Shown: positions 15,630 through 24,522 of the stretch, one piece after another
Numbering within the stretch: position 1 is the stretch's first letter
Layout of the letters: every line of letters begins with the position of its first letter
From: VRUE01 sp963824705
Lineage (GTDB): Bacteria > Actinomycetota > Thermoleophilia > Solirubrobacterales > 70-9
Length of the DNA: 64,000 nt
NCBI GenBank assembly: GCA_963824705.1
Contig: CAWGQE010000003.1
Coordinates: forward strand, 558,001-622,000
Direction of reading: 5' to 3'
The notes under the pieces: model-generated
What the model saw: the letters and a program-made list of their open reading frames with translations, nothing else
Database searches by the model: none
What the model was told of the DNA's origin: nothing
Program-made: the position numbers and the translations under genes

Positions 15630-17387
15630 GTGGCGCAGGGCTGGGTGCAGATTGCCGTCTTCGTCGCCGTGCTGGTCGCGCTCGTCAAGCCGGTCGGCAT
15701 CTACATGGCACGCGTATTCACCGACCAGCGCGTCTTCCTCAGTCCCGTCGTCGGGCCAATCGAGCGCCTCGCCTACAGGGCGTTGCGTGTGCGGCCCGAT
15801 GAGGGCCAGGACTGGAAGGGCTACGCCCGCAGCCTGATCGTCTTCTCGTTGCTCTTCTGGATCGCGCTCTACCTGATCCTGCGCACCCAGGGCATCCACC
15901 CGTTCAACCCCGAAGGGTTCAAGTCCGCCCCCTGGGACGTCAACTTCAACACGACCTCCTCCTTCGTCACCAACACCAACTGGCAGTACTACGGCGGCGA
16001 AACGACGCTCTCCTACTTCTCCCAGATGGCCGGGCTGGCGGTGCAGAACTTCGTCTCCGCCGCGGTCGGGATCGCCGTCGTCGTCGCCCTGATCCGGGGG
16101 CTCGTCGCCCGCAGCGGGCGGGCGATCGGCAACTTCTGGCAGGACCTGGTCCGGATCCTGCTCTACATCCTCCTGCCGATCTCGATCCTCGGCGCCCTCT
16201 TCCTCGTCTCCCAGGGCGTGATTCAGAACCTCAGCCACGCCACCGTGATCCACACCGTCACCGGCGGTACGCAGACGCTGGCCCAGGGCCCGGTCGCCTC
16301 GCAGGAGGCGATCAAGGAGCTCGGCACCAACGGCGGCGGCTTCTTCAACGTCAACTCCGCCTTCCCGTTCGAGAACTCGACCGGGTTGACCGACTTCTTC
16401 GAGATGCTGCTGATCCTCGTCATCCCGGCCAGCCTCACCTACACCTACGGGCGCATGGTCGGCAGCCAGCGCCAGGGCTGGGCGATCTTCTCGGCGATGG
16501 CGGTCCTCTTCGTCGCCGGCGTCGCCGTCGTCTACATGGCCGAGCAGCACGGCACCGTCGCCCAGCACGCCGCCGGCCTCCACACCCACGCCTTCGACGG
16601 CTCCACCGGCGGCAACATGGAGGGCAAGGAGCAGCGCTTCGGGGTCGCCGATACCTCCCTCTGGACGGCGATCACGACGGTGACCTCGTGCGGGGCGGTG
16701 AACGGCGCCTTCGAGTCATTGACCGGGCTCGGACAGGCGGTGCCCTTCGCCAACCTCGGCTTCAGCGAGGTGATCTTCGGCGGCGTCGGCGCGGGCCTGT
16801 ACTCGATGCTGCTCTACGTCATCCTCGCCGTCTTCATCGGCGGCCTGATGGTCGGCCGCACTCCCGAGTACCTGGGCAAGAAGATCGGCGCCAGGGAGAT
16901 CAAGCTGGTTGCCCTCGGGGTGCTGGTCACGCCGCTGTTCACCCTGCTCGCTTCCGGGCTGGCCTCGGCGACCAGGCTGGGGACGCGATCGATCTACGCC
17001 GGCATCAACCCCCAGGGCTTCTCCGAGACCCTCTACGCCTACCTCTCCCAGGCCAACAACAACGGCTCCGCCCTCGCCGGCTATACCGGCTTCATCCAGC
17101 CGAACGCGCCCGGCAACACCGGCGCCTATGGGATCAGCTTCGCCGACCTGCTCGGCGGCGCGGTGATGGTCGGCGCCCGCTTCCTGCCGATCCTCTTCGT
17201 CCTCGCCGTCGCGGGCTCCCTTGCCGGCAAGAAGGTCTCCCCGGCGGGCCTCGGCACGATGCGCACCGACAACCCGACCTTCGTCTTCCTCTTGATCGGC
17301 GTCGTGATCCTGGTCGGCGCCCTGACCTTCTTCCCGGCACTGCTGCTCGGACCGGTCGTCCAGAGCCTGACCACGAGGTTGTTCTGA
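15630..17387 (+). CDS. kdpA: potassium-transporting ATPase subunit KdpA
   Basis: A 585-residue, roughly ten-helix protein that binds and conducts potassium in the KdpFABC complex. Four filter-like segments typical of KdpA are present: FNTTSSFVTNTNWQYYGG, KELGTNGGGFFNVNSA, TTVTSCGAVNGAF and YLSQANNNGSALAG. Length matches the family (about 560-590). It starts at GTG 15630, directly after kdpF, and its TGA overlaps the ATG of kdpC by one base. Confidence 0.95.
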   Translation: MAQGWVQIAVFVAVLVALVKPVGIYMARVFTDQRVFLSPVVGPIERLAYRALRVRPDEGQDWKGYARSLIVFSLLFWIALYLILRTQGIHPFNPEGFKSAPWDVNFNTTSSFVTNTNWQYYGGETTLSYFSQMAGLAVQNFVSAAVGIAVVVALIRGLVARSGRAIGNFWQDLVRILLYILLPISILGALFLVSQGVIQNLSHATVIHTVTGGTQTLAQGPVASQEAIKELGTNGGGFFNVNSAFPFENSTGLTDFFEMLLILVIPASLTYTYGRMVGSQRQGWAIFSAMAVLFVAGVAVVYMAEQHGTVAQHAAGLHTHAFDGSTGGNMEGKEQRFGVADTSLWTAITTVTSCGAVNGAFESLTGLGQAVPFANLGFSEVIFGGVGAGLYSMLLYVILAVFIGGLMVGRTPEYLGKKIGAREIKLVALGVLVTPLFTLLASGLASATRLGTRSIYAGINPQGFSETLYAYLSQANNNGSALAGYTGFIQPNAPGNTGAYGISFADLLGGAVMVGARFLPILFVLAVAGSLAGKKVSPAGLGTMRTDNPTFVFLLIGVVILVGALTFFPALLLGPVVQSLTTRLF

Positions 17388-18040
17388 TGCGGCGCGACCT
17401 GATCACCTCGCTGCTCGCGATCGTCGTCATGACGGTCTTTCTTGGCCTCGTCTACCCGCTGGCGATCACCGGCATCTCCCAGGTCGTCTTCCCCGGCAAG
17501 GCCAACGGCTCCAAGCTGAGCGTCGACGGAAAGATCGTCGGCTCGAGCCTGATCGCGCAGTCCTTTTCGCACCCGGTGCTCGGCAAGGACGGCAAGCCCG
17601 AGCTCGACGAAGAAGGCGAAGAAATCCTCGCTCCGGACAAGGCCTACTTCCAGCCGCGCCCCTCGGCGACCGGCTACTCGGGCAACGTCACCTACTTCGG
17701 CAACGTCGGCCCGAACTCGGTCGAAGGCCGCGAAGAGGTGCGCGAAAGCCTCGCCTCCTACGTGGCCCTGGAGAAGCCGTTCGACCAGGGCCTGAGCAAG
17801 GGCCAGATTCCAGTCGACGCGGTGACCCAGTCGGCCTCCGGGGTGGACCCGCACATCTCTGAAGCCAACGCGTCGATACAGGCGCACCGCATCGCCGCCG
17901 TCCGCAAGCTGCCGCTCGCCCGGGTCGAAGAACTGATCTCCGCCAACACCGACGGACGCTCCCTCGGCCTGCTCGGCGAGCCCGGCGTCAACGTCCTCGA
18001 GCTCAACATCGCCCTCGACAAGGAAGCACCGATCGAATGA
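17387..18040 (+). CDS. kdpC: potassium-transporting ATPase subunit KdpC
   Basis: A 217-residue protein with one N-terminal membrane helix (about 8-30) and the KdpC hallmarks: QSFSHP, YFQPRPSATGY, VTQSASGVDPHIS and LNIALD. Between QSFSHP and YFQPRPS there is an extra acidic insertion (ELDEEGEEILAPD) that I do not expect in short KdpC proteins. KdpC assists ATP binding by KdpB. Here kdpC lies before kdpB, giving the order F-A-C-B, whereas the usual order is F-A-B-C. Its stop overlaps the ATG of kdpB (ATGA). Confidence 0.93.
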   Translation: MRRDLITSLLAIVVMTVFLGLVYPLAITGISQVVFPGKANGSKLSVDGKIVGSSLIAQSFSHPVLGKDGKPELDEEGEEILAPDKAYFQPRPSATGYSGNVTYFGNVGPNSVEGREEVRESLASYVALEKPFDQGLSKGQIPVDAVTQSASGVDPHISEANASIQAHRIAAVRKLPLARVEELISANTDGRSLGLLGEPGVNVLELNIALDKEAPIE

Positions 18041-20100
18041 CCTCCGAGACGCAGCCCCGATCCCTCTTCGACCCCGAGATCCTCCGCCCGGCGCTGCTCG
18101 AGTCGCTGCGCAAGCTCGACCCGAGGGTGCAAGCCCGCAACCCGGTCATGTTCGTGGTCGAGATCGGCGCCCTGATAACCACCGTCGCCTGGCTGATCCA
18201 GGTCTTCGGCGACAGCCCGCTCGGCGGTGGCCACGAGCCCTCGTGGTTCACCTTCAGCGTCACCGTCTGGCTCTGGCTGACCGTCGTCTTCGCCAACCTC
18301 GCCGAGGCGCTGGCCGAGGGCCGCGGCCGTGCCCAGGCCGCGAGCCTGCGGGCGATGCGCACCGAGGCGAACGCGAAGATGCGCGACGGCAGCGAGAAGT
18401 CCGCCGCCGAGCTCGTCCGCGGCGACGTCGTGATCGTCGAGGCGGGCGAGGGCATCCCCGGCGATGGCACCGTGATCGAGGGAATCGCCTCGGTCGACGA
18501 GTCGGCGATCACCGGCGAGTCGGCGCCGGTTATCCGCGAGGCCGGCGGCGACCGCAGCGCCGTCACCGGTGGCACCAAGGTGCTCTCGGACCGGATCGTC
18601 GTCGAAATCACCCAGGAGCCCGGCAAGTCCTTCCTCGACCGCATGATCGCCCTCGTCGAGGGCGCCGAGCGGCGCAAGACGCCGAACGAGATCGCGCTGG
18701 GAATCCTGCTCTCGGCGCTGACCCTGATCTTCGTGATCGTCGTCGTCTCGCTGCGCCCCTTTGCCCTCTTTGCCGGCACCGAACTCTCCGAGACGACCCT
18801 GATCGCCCTCCTCGTGGCGCTGATCCCGACCACGATCGGGGCGCTTCTCTCGGCGATCGGGATCGCCGGCATGGACCGCCTGGTGCGCCGCAACGTGCTC
18901 GCCCTCTCCGGTCGCGCCGTGGAGGCCTCCGGCGACTGCGACGTGCTGCTGCTCGACAAGACCGGCACGATCACGCTCGGCAACCGTGAGGCGGTCGAGT
19001 TCATGCCGATGCCCGGTGTCGAGGTTGAGGAGCTGGCCGAGGCGGCGCAGATGTCCTCGCTCTCCGACGAGACTCCCGAGGGACGCTCGATCGTCGTCCT
19101 CGCCAAGACCTTCGGCATCCGCGAGCACACCTTCTCGGGCCACGAGCCCGAGTTCGTCCCCTTCTCAGCCCAGACCCGGATGAGCGGCGTCGACTACAAC
19201 GGCACTCGCCTGCGCAAGGGCGCCGGCGACGCGATCGAAGACTGGGTCGCCTCCGAGGGTGGGCGCGCCCCGGCCGAGCTTCGCGCCGAGCTCGACCGGA
19301 TCGGCCGCGAGGGGGGGACCCCGCTGGCCGTCGCCCGCAACGAGCGCGTGCTCGGGGTGATCTACCTCAAGGACGTGGTCAAGGAAGGGATGAGCGCTCG
19401 CTTCGACCAGCTGCGGGCGATGGGGATCCGCACGATCATGGTCACCGGCGACAACAAGCTGACCGCGGCGAAGATCGCCGCGGAGGCGGGCGTCGACGAC
19501 TTCCTCGCCGAAGCGACCCCGGAGCGCAAGCTGGAGCTGATCAAGGAGCAGCAGTCCGACGGCCGCCTGATCGCTATGACCGGCGACGGCACCAACGACG
19601 CCCCGGCGCTGGCGCAGGCCGACGTCGGCGTGGCGATGAACACCGGCACCCAGGCGGCGCGTGAGGCCGGCAACATGGTCGACCTCGACTCCAACCCGAC
19701 GAAGCTGATCGAGATCGTCGAGGTTGGCAAGCAGCTGTTGATCACGCGCGGCGCCCTGACCACCTTCTCGATCGCCAACGACGTCGCCAAGTACTTCGCG
19801 ATCCTGCCGGCGATGTTCGCCACGACCTACGCCATCGGCAGCCACAGCGGGCCGCTCGACGCCCTCAACGTGATGTCCCTGGGGACGCCGGAATCGGCGA
19901 TCCTCTCAGCGGTGATCTTCAACGCCCTGATCATCCCGCTGCTGATCCCGCTTTCCCTGCGGGGAGTTCGCTACCGGCCGATCGGCGCCACGGGGCTGCT
20001 GCGGCGCAACATCCTCATCTACGGCCTCGGCGGCCTGATCGTCCCCTTCGTCGGCATCAAGCTGATCGACCTCGTGGTTCACAACCTGCTGGGGGCCTGA
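18037..20100 (+). CDS. kdpB: potassium-transporting P-type ATPase subunit KdpB
   Basis: A 687-residue P-type ATPase, the energising subunit of Kdp. Visible motifs: DESAITGESAPV in the actuator domain, phosphorylation site LLLDKTGTITLGN near residue 310, the KGAGD nucleotide-binding segment, and the hinge MVTGDN...TGDGTNDAPALAQADVGVAMN. Membrane helices lie near 40-85, 215-275 and at the end. Length is normal for KdpB. It is coupled to kdpC by a 4-bp overlap and followed 18 bp later by the KdpD N-terminal half. Confidence 0.95.
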   Translation: MTSETQPRSLFDPEILRPALLESLRKLDPRVQARNPVMFVVEIGALITTVAWLIQVFGDSPLGGGHEPSWFTFSVTVWLWLTVVFANLAEALAEGRGRAQAASLRAMRTEANAKMRDGSEKSAAELVRGDVVIVEAGEGIPGDGTVIEGIASVDESAITGESAPVIREAGGDRSAVTGGTKVLSDRIVVEITQEPGKSFLDRMIALVEGAERRKTPNEIALGILLSALTLIFVIVVVSLRPFALFAGTELSETTLIALLVALIPTTIGALLSAIGIAGMDRLVRRNVLALSGRAVEASGDCDVLLLDKTGTITLGNREAVEFMPMPGVEVEELAEAAQMSSLSDETPEGRSIVVLAKTFGIREHTFSGHEPEFVPFSAQTRMSGVDYNGTRLRKGAGDAIEDWVASEGGRAPAELRAELDRIGREGGTPLAVARNERVLGVIYLKDVVKEGMSARFDQLRAMGIRTIMVTGDNKLTAAKIAAEAGVDDFLAEATPERKLELIKEQQSDGRLIAMTGDGTNDAPALAQADVGVAMNTGTQAAREAGNMVDLDSNPTKLIEIVEVGKQLLITRGALTTFSIANDVAKYFAILPAMFATTYAIGSHSGPLDALNVMSLGTPESAILSAVIFNALIIPLLIPLSLRGVRYRPIGATGLLRRNILIYGLGGLIVPFVGIKLIDLVVHNLLGA

Positions 20101-20118
20101 GGCCCCGCGGGGCGCGGG

Positions 20119-21243
20119 ATGGAGCGCGGCCACTACAAGATCTTCCTCGGCATGGCCGCCGGCGTCGGCAAGACCTATCGGATGCTGCAGGAGGGTCACG
20201 CCGAAGCCACCGCGGGACGCGACGTCGCGATCGGCTACCTGGAGCCGCACAAGCGCCAGGAGACGAGCGATCAGGCTCGTGGGCTGGAGATGGTGCCGCG
20301 CCGTTCCGTCCCCTATCGCGACGTCGCCGTCGAGGAGATGGACCTGCCGGCGGTGCTCGCGCGCCGCCCCGACCTGGCGCTGATCGACGAGCTCGCCCAC
20401 ACCAACCCTCCCGGGCTCGAGCACAACAAGCGCTACGAAGACATTGCCGACGTGCTGGCGGCCGGCATCGACGTCTTCTCCACCGTCAACGTCCAGCACC
20501 TGGAGTCGCTCAACGACCGAGTCGCCGAGCTGACCGGCGTCACGGTGCGCGAGACCGTGCCCGACTCGGCGCTTGGAATCGCTGACGAGGTCGTCCTCAT
20601 CGATCTCACCCCGGAGGCGCTGATCGCGCGTCTGCGCGCCGGCAAGATCTACCCCGGCGAGAACATTCAAGCGGCGCTCGACAACTTCTTCCGGATCGAG
20701 AACCTTGCGGCGCTGCGCGAGGTGAGCCTGCGTCAGGTCGCCGAGGACGTCGAGTCCAAGCGGCTGACCCTGCACCGGTTGGAGCCCGTCGGGACGCGGG
20801 AAGAGCGCGTCGTCACCGACGCGCCCAAGGCGGTCGGCGAGCGGTTGCTCGCGCTGGTGCGACCGCGACCGAGCTCGCAGCGCCTCGTTCGCCGCGCCTG
20901 GCGCTCGGCGCAGCGACTCGGCACCGACCTCGATCTGCTCTGGGTCAAGCCGCCGGGGCGGCCGATCGAGGGGGAGGAGGAGCGCCAGGTGACTGCGCTG
21001 CGCCAGCTCGCCTCGGTGCTCGGCGCGACCTTTCTGATCGAGGAGCATGACGATCTGGTGGCTGGCGCCGCCCGGGTCATCGCCGAGCGCGGATCCACCT
21101 ACGTGATGGTCGGCGAGTCCAGTCCACCAAGCGGCCTGGCGCGGCTGCGGACCCCTCTGCCGCAGGCGCTGATGCGCGCGACTCCGCCCGGGGTCGACGT
21201 GAGGATCGTCGCCCACCGCAGCCAGAAGGAGGGCGAGTCGTGA
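20119..21243 (+). CDS. kdpD: KdpD N-terminal sensor half (KdpD domain plus Usp-like domain)
   Basis: A 374-residue soluble protein matching only the N-terminal, cytoplasmic half of KdpD. It has the ATP-binding segment GMAAGVGKTYRMLQ, the second block LIDELAHTNPPG, the FSTVNVQHLESLND motif and, after about residue 235, a universal-stress-protein-like fold. No membrane helices or kinase domain follow; these are at 12880-14031. In Escherichia coli this region binds ATP and modulates kinase/phosphatase balance. Here it must act in trans if it regulates the kinase. The stop overlaps the next gene's GTG. Confidence 0.9.
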   Translation: MERGHYKIFLGMAAGVGKTYRMLQEGHAEATAGRDVAIGYLEPHKRQETSDQARGLEMVPRRSVPYRDVAVEEMDLPAVLARRPDLALIDELAHTNPPGLEHNKRYEDIADVLAAGIDVFSTVNVQHLESLNDRVAELTGVTVRETVPDSALGIADEVVLIDLTPEALIARLRAGKIYPGENIQAALDNFFRIENLAALREVSLRQVAEDVESKRLTLHRLEPVGTREERVVTDAPKAVGERLLALVRPRPSSQRLVRRAWRSAQRLGTDLDLLWVKPPGRPIEGEEERQVTALRQLASVLGATFLIEEHDDLVAGAARVIAERGSTYVMVGESSPPSGLARLRTPLPQALMRATPPGVDVRIVAHRSQKEGES

Positions 21244-21782
21244 TCGAGCACTTCCTCGTCGGCTTCGCGCTGCTCCTCGGCCTCGGTGGGGGATACCTGA
21301 TCGCCAGCTCGCAATGGCGAGGCAAGCGCTCGGAGCGACCGGAGGAGGTTCACCAGATCCTCCTGCCTTTCACCGGGACCGAGATCTCACGCCGTGCGGT
21401 GGACGCGGCCCTGCGACTGGCTCGGGCGGAGAGTGCAACCTTGATGCCGGCCTACCTGGCGGCCGTTCCCAAGCAACTGCCGCTGGACTGCGCGATTCCC
21501 GCCGAGGCGGCGAGGGCGATGCCGATGCTGGAGGCGATCGAGCAGCGGGCCACTTCGCAGGGTGTGCCGGTCGACGCTCGGATCGAGCGTGGCCGCTCTT
21601 ACCGCCACGCGCTGCAGCGCCTGCTCGAGCGCGAGGAGTTCGACCGGGTCGTCGTCTCGGCAACCGCGACCGGCCAAGCCGGTCTCTCGGGGGACGACCT
21701 CGTCTGGCTCTTGGAGAAAGCTCCGGCCGAGGTGCTGATCCTGCGCCCGGCGGCGAGCGACAAGCGACGCCTGACGGTCTAG
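21240..21782 (+). CDS. membrane-anchored universal-stress-protein-like protein
   Basis: A 180-residue protein starting at GTG 21240, overlapping the KdpD-N stop. One N-terminal helix (LVGFALLLGLGGGYLIAS) is followed by a basic linker and a Usp fold: ILLPFTGTEISRRAVDAALRLA, then ERGRSYRHALQRLLEREEFDRVVVSAT and a final EVLILRP strand. The glycine-rich nucleotide loop of ATP-binding Usp proteins is not obvious. Coupling with the KdpD half suggests a part in potassium or stress signalling at the membrane. Confidence 0.75.
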   Translation: MIEHFLVGFALLLGLGGGYLIASSQWRGKRSERPEEVHQILLPFTGTEISRRAVDAALRLARAESATLMPAYLAAVPKQLPLDCAIPAEAARAMPMLEAIEQRATSQGVPVDARIERGRSYRHALQRLLEREEFDRVVVSATATGQAGLSGDDLVWLLEKAPAEVLILRPAASDKRRLTV

Positions 21783-21829
21783 TCGGGGATGCGGTCGTCG
21801 CTCACTGTGGCCCCGTCATGATGCGGCCA

Positions 21830-22576
21830 ATGAGCGATGCTGATGAGCAAGCGTTGATCCGGCGCTACCGCACCGCGCGACGCGATACGCAGCTCGCTGT
21901 GCTCGAGGGATTTCACGCGCTCAAGCACGCGTTGCGCTTCGGTGCCGAGGTGCTCGAGGCGGTTGCTGCCGATCCGGCGCGGCTACGCGAGCTCGCCGCC
22001 GAGCTGGCTCCGGACCTCGGCGACGCGCTCGCCGAGCGCACCTCCCCTGTCTCCGCCGAGTTGATCGCCGGGCTGGTGCCGCAGGCACCGCGCACCGGCG
22101 TCGTCGCGATTGCCCGCCGGCCGGAGATCGACCTGGCCGCGGTGCTCGCAGGACAAGCGCCGGCGCCGCTCGTCCTGCTCGAGGACCCGCGCACGATGGG
22201 CAACATGGGGGCCTGCGTGCGGGTCGCCGCCGGCGCCGACGCCGCCGGGGTGCTGACCGTCGGTCCAAACGATCCCTGGCATCCCGACGCGTTGCGTGGA
22301 GCCGCCGGGCTCCACTTCGCCCTGCCGGTGGTCGGGGTCGAGGAGTTGCCGGCCGGCGACCGGCCGCTGATCGCGATCGACCCCGGCGGGGAGGACCTCC
22401 GCCCGGCCGAGCTGCCGCTGCGCGCGATCCTCGCCTTCGGCACCGAGCGCTACGGTCTCAGCGCCGATCTGCTCGACCGCGCCGATGCCCGTCTCGGCAT
22501 CCCGATGCGCCCCGGCGTGTCCAGCCTCAACCTGGCCACTGCGGTTGCCGCGGTCTTATTTGCTCAGCGGCTTTAG
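21830..22576 (+). CDS. SpoU/TrmH-family RNA 2'-O-methyltransferase
   Basis: A protein of about 248 residues with the three SpoU motifs: LVLLEDPRTMGNMGACVRVA (motif 1), ILAFGTERYGLS (motif 2) and IPMRPGVSSLNLATAVAAVL (motif 3), which together form the trefoil-knot SAM site. It should methylate a ribose in rRNA or tRNA. An N-terminal RNA-binding region precedes the catalytic domain. ATG 21830 is chosen; ATGs at 21818 and 21821 are in frame and possible. Its TAG stop lies at the very edge of the palindrome at 22573-22742. Confidence 0.87.
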   Translation: MSDADEQALIRRYRTARRDTQLAVLEGFHALKHALRFGAEVLEAVAADPARLRELAAELAPDLGDALAERTSPVSAELIAGLVPQAPRTGVVAIARRPEIDLAAVLAGQAPAPLVLLEDPRTMGNMGACVRVAAGADAAGVLTVGPNDPWHPDALRGAAGLHFALPVVGVEELPAGDRPLIAIDPGGEDLRPAELPLRAILAFGTERYGLSADLLDRADARLGIPMRPGVSSLNLATAVAAVLFAQRL

Positions 22577-22742
22577 AACCCTGTGCCAAAACTCCCGCGC
22601 ACGTCTGGCGGCGCCGGACACACTGCGCGGTGCGGCGTCCTCAGTCGGCCAAATAGCGCTGCTATTCGGCCTCCCTGCGTCCTTGCCCCGCTTGGTCCGG
22701 CACTCACCAGCCGCACACGCGAGTTTTGGCACAGGGTTCTAA
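22573..22742. repeat. 170-bp palindromic element with 22-bp perfect arms
   Basis: Arms at 22573-22594 and 22721-22742 are perfect inverted repeats (TTAGAACCCTGTGCC... against ...GGCACAGGGTTCTAA). The centre has a second stem, GGCCAAATAGC (22647-22657) and GCTATTCGGCC (22661-22671), with one mismatch and a 3-nt loop; further partial pairing lies between (GCCGGAC and GTCCGGC). The left edge overlaps the stop codon of the SpoU gene. It encodes no protein. It could be a strong terminator or a miniature mobile element. Confidence 0.8.
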
Positions 22743-22780
22743 GATCGCGTAGCTCTTTCCATCCATCGAAAGGAACACCC

Positions 22781-23176
22781 TTGTTGCCGTTTGCGGATAT
22801 CAACTTTGGCGAAGCGCTCCTCGTCGCCTTCGAGGTCTTCTTCTTCGTCATCTGGATCTGGATCCTGATCACGATCCTCACCGACCTCTTCCGCGACCAC
22901 GAGACCTCGGGCTGGGCGAAGGCCGCCTGGGTGCTCTTCCTCGTCTTCATCCCATTCCTGACGGCGCTCATCTACCTGATCGCGCGCGGCAGTGGCATGC
23001 GTGAAAGGACGATCAAGGCGCAGGCGGAGGCCAAACAGCATTTCGATTCCTACGTCCGCGAGCAGGCGCACGGTGGCTCCGCGGCGGACGAACTGCACAA
23101 GCTCAACGACCTGAAGGAAAAGGGCGCGCTCTCAAGCGAGGAGTTCGACAAGGCCAAGGCCAAGCTGCTCGCCTAG
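22781..23176 (+). CDS. small membrane protein with PLDc_N-like and SHOCT domains
   Basis: A 131-residue protein starting at TTG 22781, 7 nt after AAAGGA. Two membrane helices (about 12-34 and 46-66: VFFFVIWIWILITI and WVLFLVFIPFLTALIYLIA) have the pattern of the phospholipase-D-nuclease N-terminal (PLDc_N) family. The last 30 residues are a SHOCT motif (DELHKLNDLKEKGALSSEEFDKAKAKLL), a short helical oligomerisation module. There is no catalytic domain. The function of such two-helix/SHOCT proteins is unknown. Confidence 0.8.
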   Translation: MLPFADINFGEALLVAFEVFFFVIWIWILITILTDLFRDHETSGWAKAAWVLFLVFIPFLTALIYLIARGSGMRERTIKAQAEAKQHFDSYVREQAHGGSAADELHKLNDLKEKGALSSEEFDKAKAKLLA

Positions 23177-23187
23177 TCCGTGTAATG

Positions 23188-23222
23188 GCCGCCGCCGCGC
23201 CTCGGCGTGGCGGCGGTTTCTC
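23188..23222 (+). terminator. Rho-independent terminator after the SHOCT gene
   Basis: CCGCCGCC (23189-23196) pairs with GGCGGCGG (23209-23216) across a 12-nt loop and is followed by TTTCT. It begins 12 nt after the stop codon. Confidence 0.7.
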
Positions 23223-23246
23223 CTGCAAGTTCCGTGATTTTGCAAG

Positions 23247-23273
23247 AGGAGTTGCAAGTTATGAGCAACTCCT
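23247..23273. promoter_or_regulatory. hairpin upstream of the NlpC/P60 gene
   Basis: AGGAGTTGC (23247-23255) and GCAACTCCT (23265-23273) are perfect inverted repeats around a 9-nt loop. TTGCAAG/TGCAAGT repeats surround it. It has no T-tract, so an operator or leader structure is more likely than a terminator. Confidence 0.4.
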
Positions 23274-23310
23274 AACAATCTTTAGGCGACTTCGTTAGCG
23301 TGCGCCGCCG

Positions 23311-24522
23311 ATGCGTCCTCCTGCCGGTACCTCCCGGTGGCTGTTGCTTCCGGCCGCCCTGCTCTTCCTCGTGCTCTGCCTCGTGGCGAGCGCGCCTGCC
23401 AAGACCCTGAGCGAAAAGCTCGACTCGACCCAGGGCAAGCTGAGCCATGTGCGCGAAAGCCAGAGCGCGCTCTCGGCGACGATCGAAGAACAGAACAAGG
23501 CGATCGACTCTATGCTCGGCGAAGTCTCGCGGCTGCGCCAAGAACAGCAGGCGCTCGAATCCGAACTGACGAGCAAGCAGGATGAACTCGACAGCGCCAC
23601 GGCGAAGCTCGAAGCCGAGCAGCGCCGCTTGGAAGCGATCCGCGAACGCCTGCAGCGGGCGCTCGACGCGTTGCGCGAACGGCTCGTCTCGATGTACGAG
23701 GCGGGCAGCCCCGACGTGGTCAGCGTCGTGCTCGAATCGGAGACCTGGTCGCAGGCCAGCGCCCGGGCCGAATACCTGAGCCGCGTCCAGGACTACGACG
23801 ACTCGGTCGCCGACCGGGTCAAGGGCCTGCGCGACGAAGCCAAGGCAGCGGTCGAACGGATGGCTGCGATCAGGGCGCAGCTGAAGGAAGCGCGCGACGA
23901 AATCGCCGCCAAGGAGCAAGAAGCGTCCAAGGCGAGCGCCGAAGCCGCGGCGCGCTTCGCCGACCTCAAGGAAGCCCAGGCGCAGCGCCAGGGAGAGCTC
24001 GAATCGCTCGAGTCGCGCGAACAGGCGCTGAGCGACAACCTCTCGGCGATCTCCGAACAGCTCGCGAGCGCCGGCGCGCCGGTCGCGACCGGGACGCCGG
24101 CACCGCTCACCCCGGGGCAGAGCGCCGAATACATCTCCGAAAGCCAGGCGAGCGTGCCGAGCGCCGCGCCGCCCGCGGTGCAGGCGGCGATCGAAGCCGC
24201 CAACTCGATCGCCACCACCCCCTATATCTGGGGCGGCGGTCACGGCTCGTTCGAATCGGAAGGCTACGACTGCTCGGGGGCGGTCAGCTTCGCCCTCAAC
24301 GGCGGCGGCTTCCTATCCAGCCCGCTCGACTCGACCGGGCTGGAGACCTGGGGCGACCCCGGTCCCGGTCAGTGGATCACGGTCTACGCCAACGCCGAAC
24401 ACGCCTGGATGATCATCGCCGGCCTCGCCTTCGACACGGTCGGCGGCCCGGGGCCGCGTTGGCATCCGGAACTTGTGGACTCGCCCGAAGGGTTCATTGC
24501 GCGGCACCCGAGCGGGTATTGA
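23311..24522 (+). CDS. secreted coiled-coil NlpC/P60-type peptidoglycan hydrolase
   Basis: A 403-residue exported protein. It has a signal peptide (LLLPAALLFLVLCLVASAPA), a long coiled coil (about 30-250) typical of RipA/CwlO-type hydrolases, a short Pro/Ala linker, and a C-terminal NlpC/P60-like domain with the catalytic Cys in EGYDCSGAVSFAL and a His in AEHAWMII. It is expected to cut peptide bonds in the wall stem peptide, with the coiled coil holding it inactive or coupling it to FtsEX. The lone TAGCGT (23296-23301) lies 9 nt before ATG 23311. Its stop codon forms the edge of a palindrome. Confidence 0.87.
   Translation: MRPPAGTSRWLLLPAALLFLVLCLVASAPAKTLSEKLDSTQGKLSHVRESQSALSATIEEQNKAIDSMLGEVSRLRQEQQALESELTSKQDELDSATAKLEAEQRRLEAIRERLQRALDALRERLVSMYEAGSPDVVSVVLESETWSQASARAEYLSRVQDYDDSVADRVKGLRDEAKAAVERMAAIRAQLKEARDEIAAKEQEASKASAEAAARFADLKEAQAQRQGELESLESREQALSDNLSAISEQLASAGAPVATGTPAPLTPGQSAEYISESQASVPSAAPPAVQAAIEAANSIATTPYIWGGGHGSFESEGYDCSGAVSFALNGGGFLSSPLDSTGLETWGDPGPGQWITVYANAEHAWMIIAGLAFDTVGGPGPRWHPELVDSPEGFIARHPSGY

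Noticed and set aside
22573..22742. CRISPR repeat or riboswitch at the palindrome
   Set aside because: There is only one unit, with no spacer array and no known aptamer pattern.
23177..23310. ydaO/c-di-AMP riboswitch before the NlpC/P60 gene
   Set aside because: The gap is only 134 bp, part of it a terminator, and the expected conserved core was not seen.
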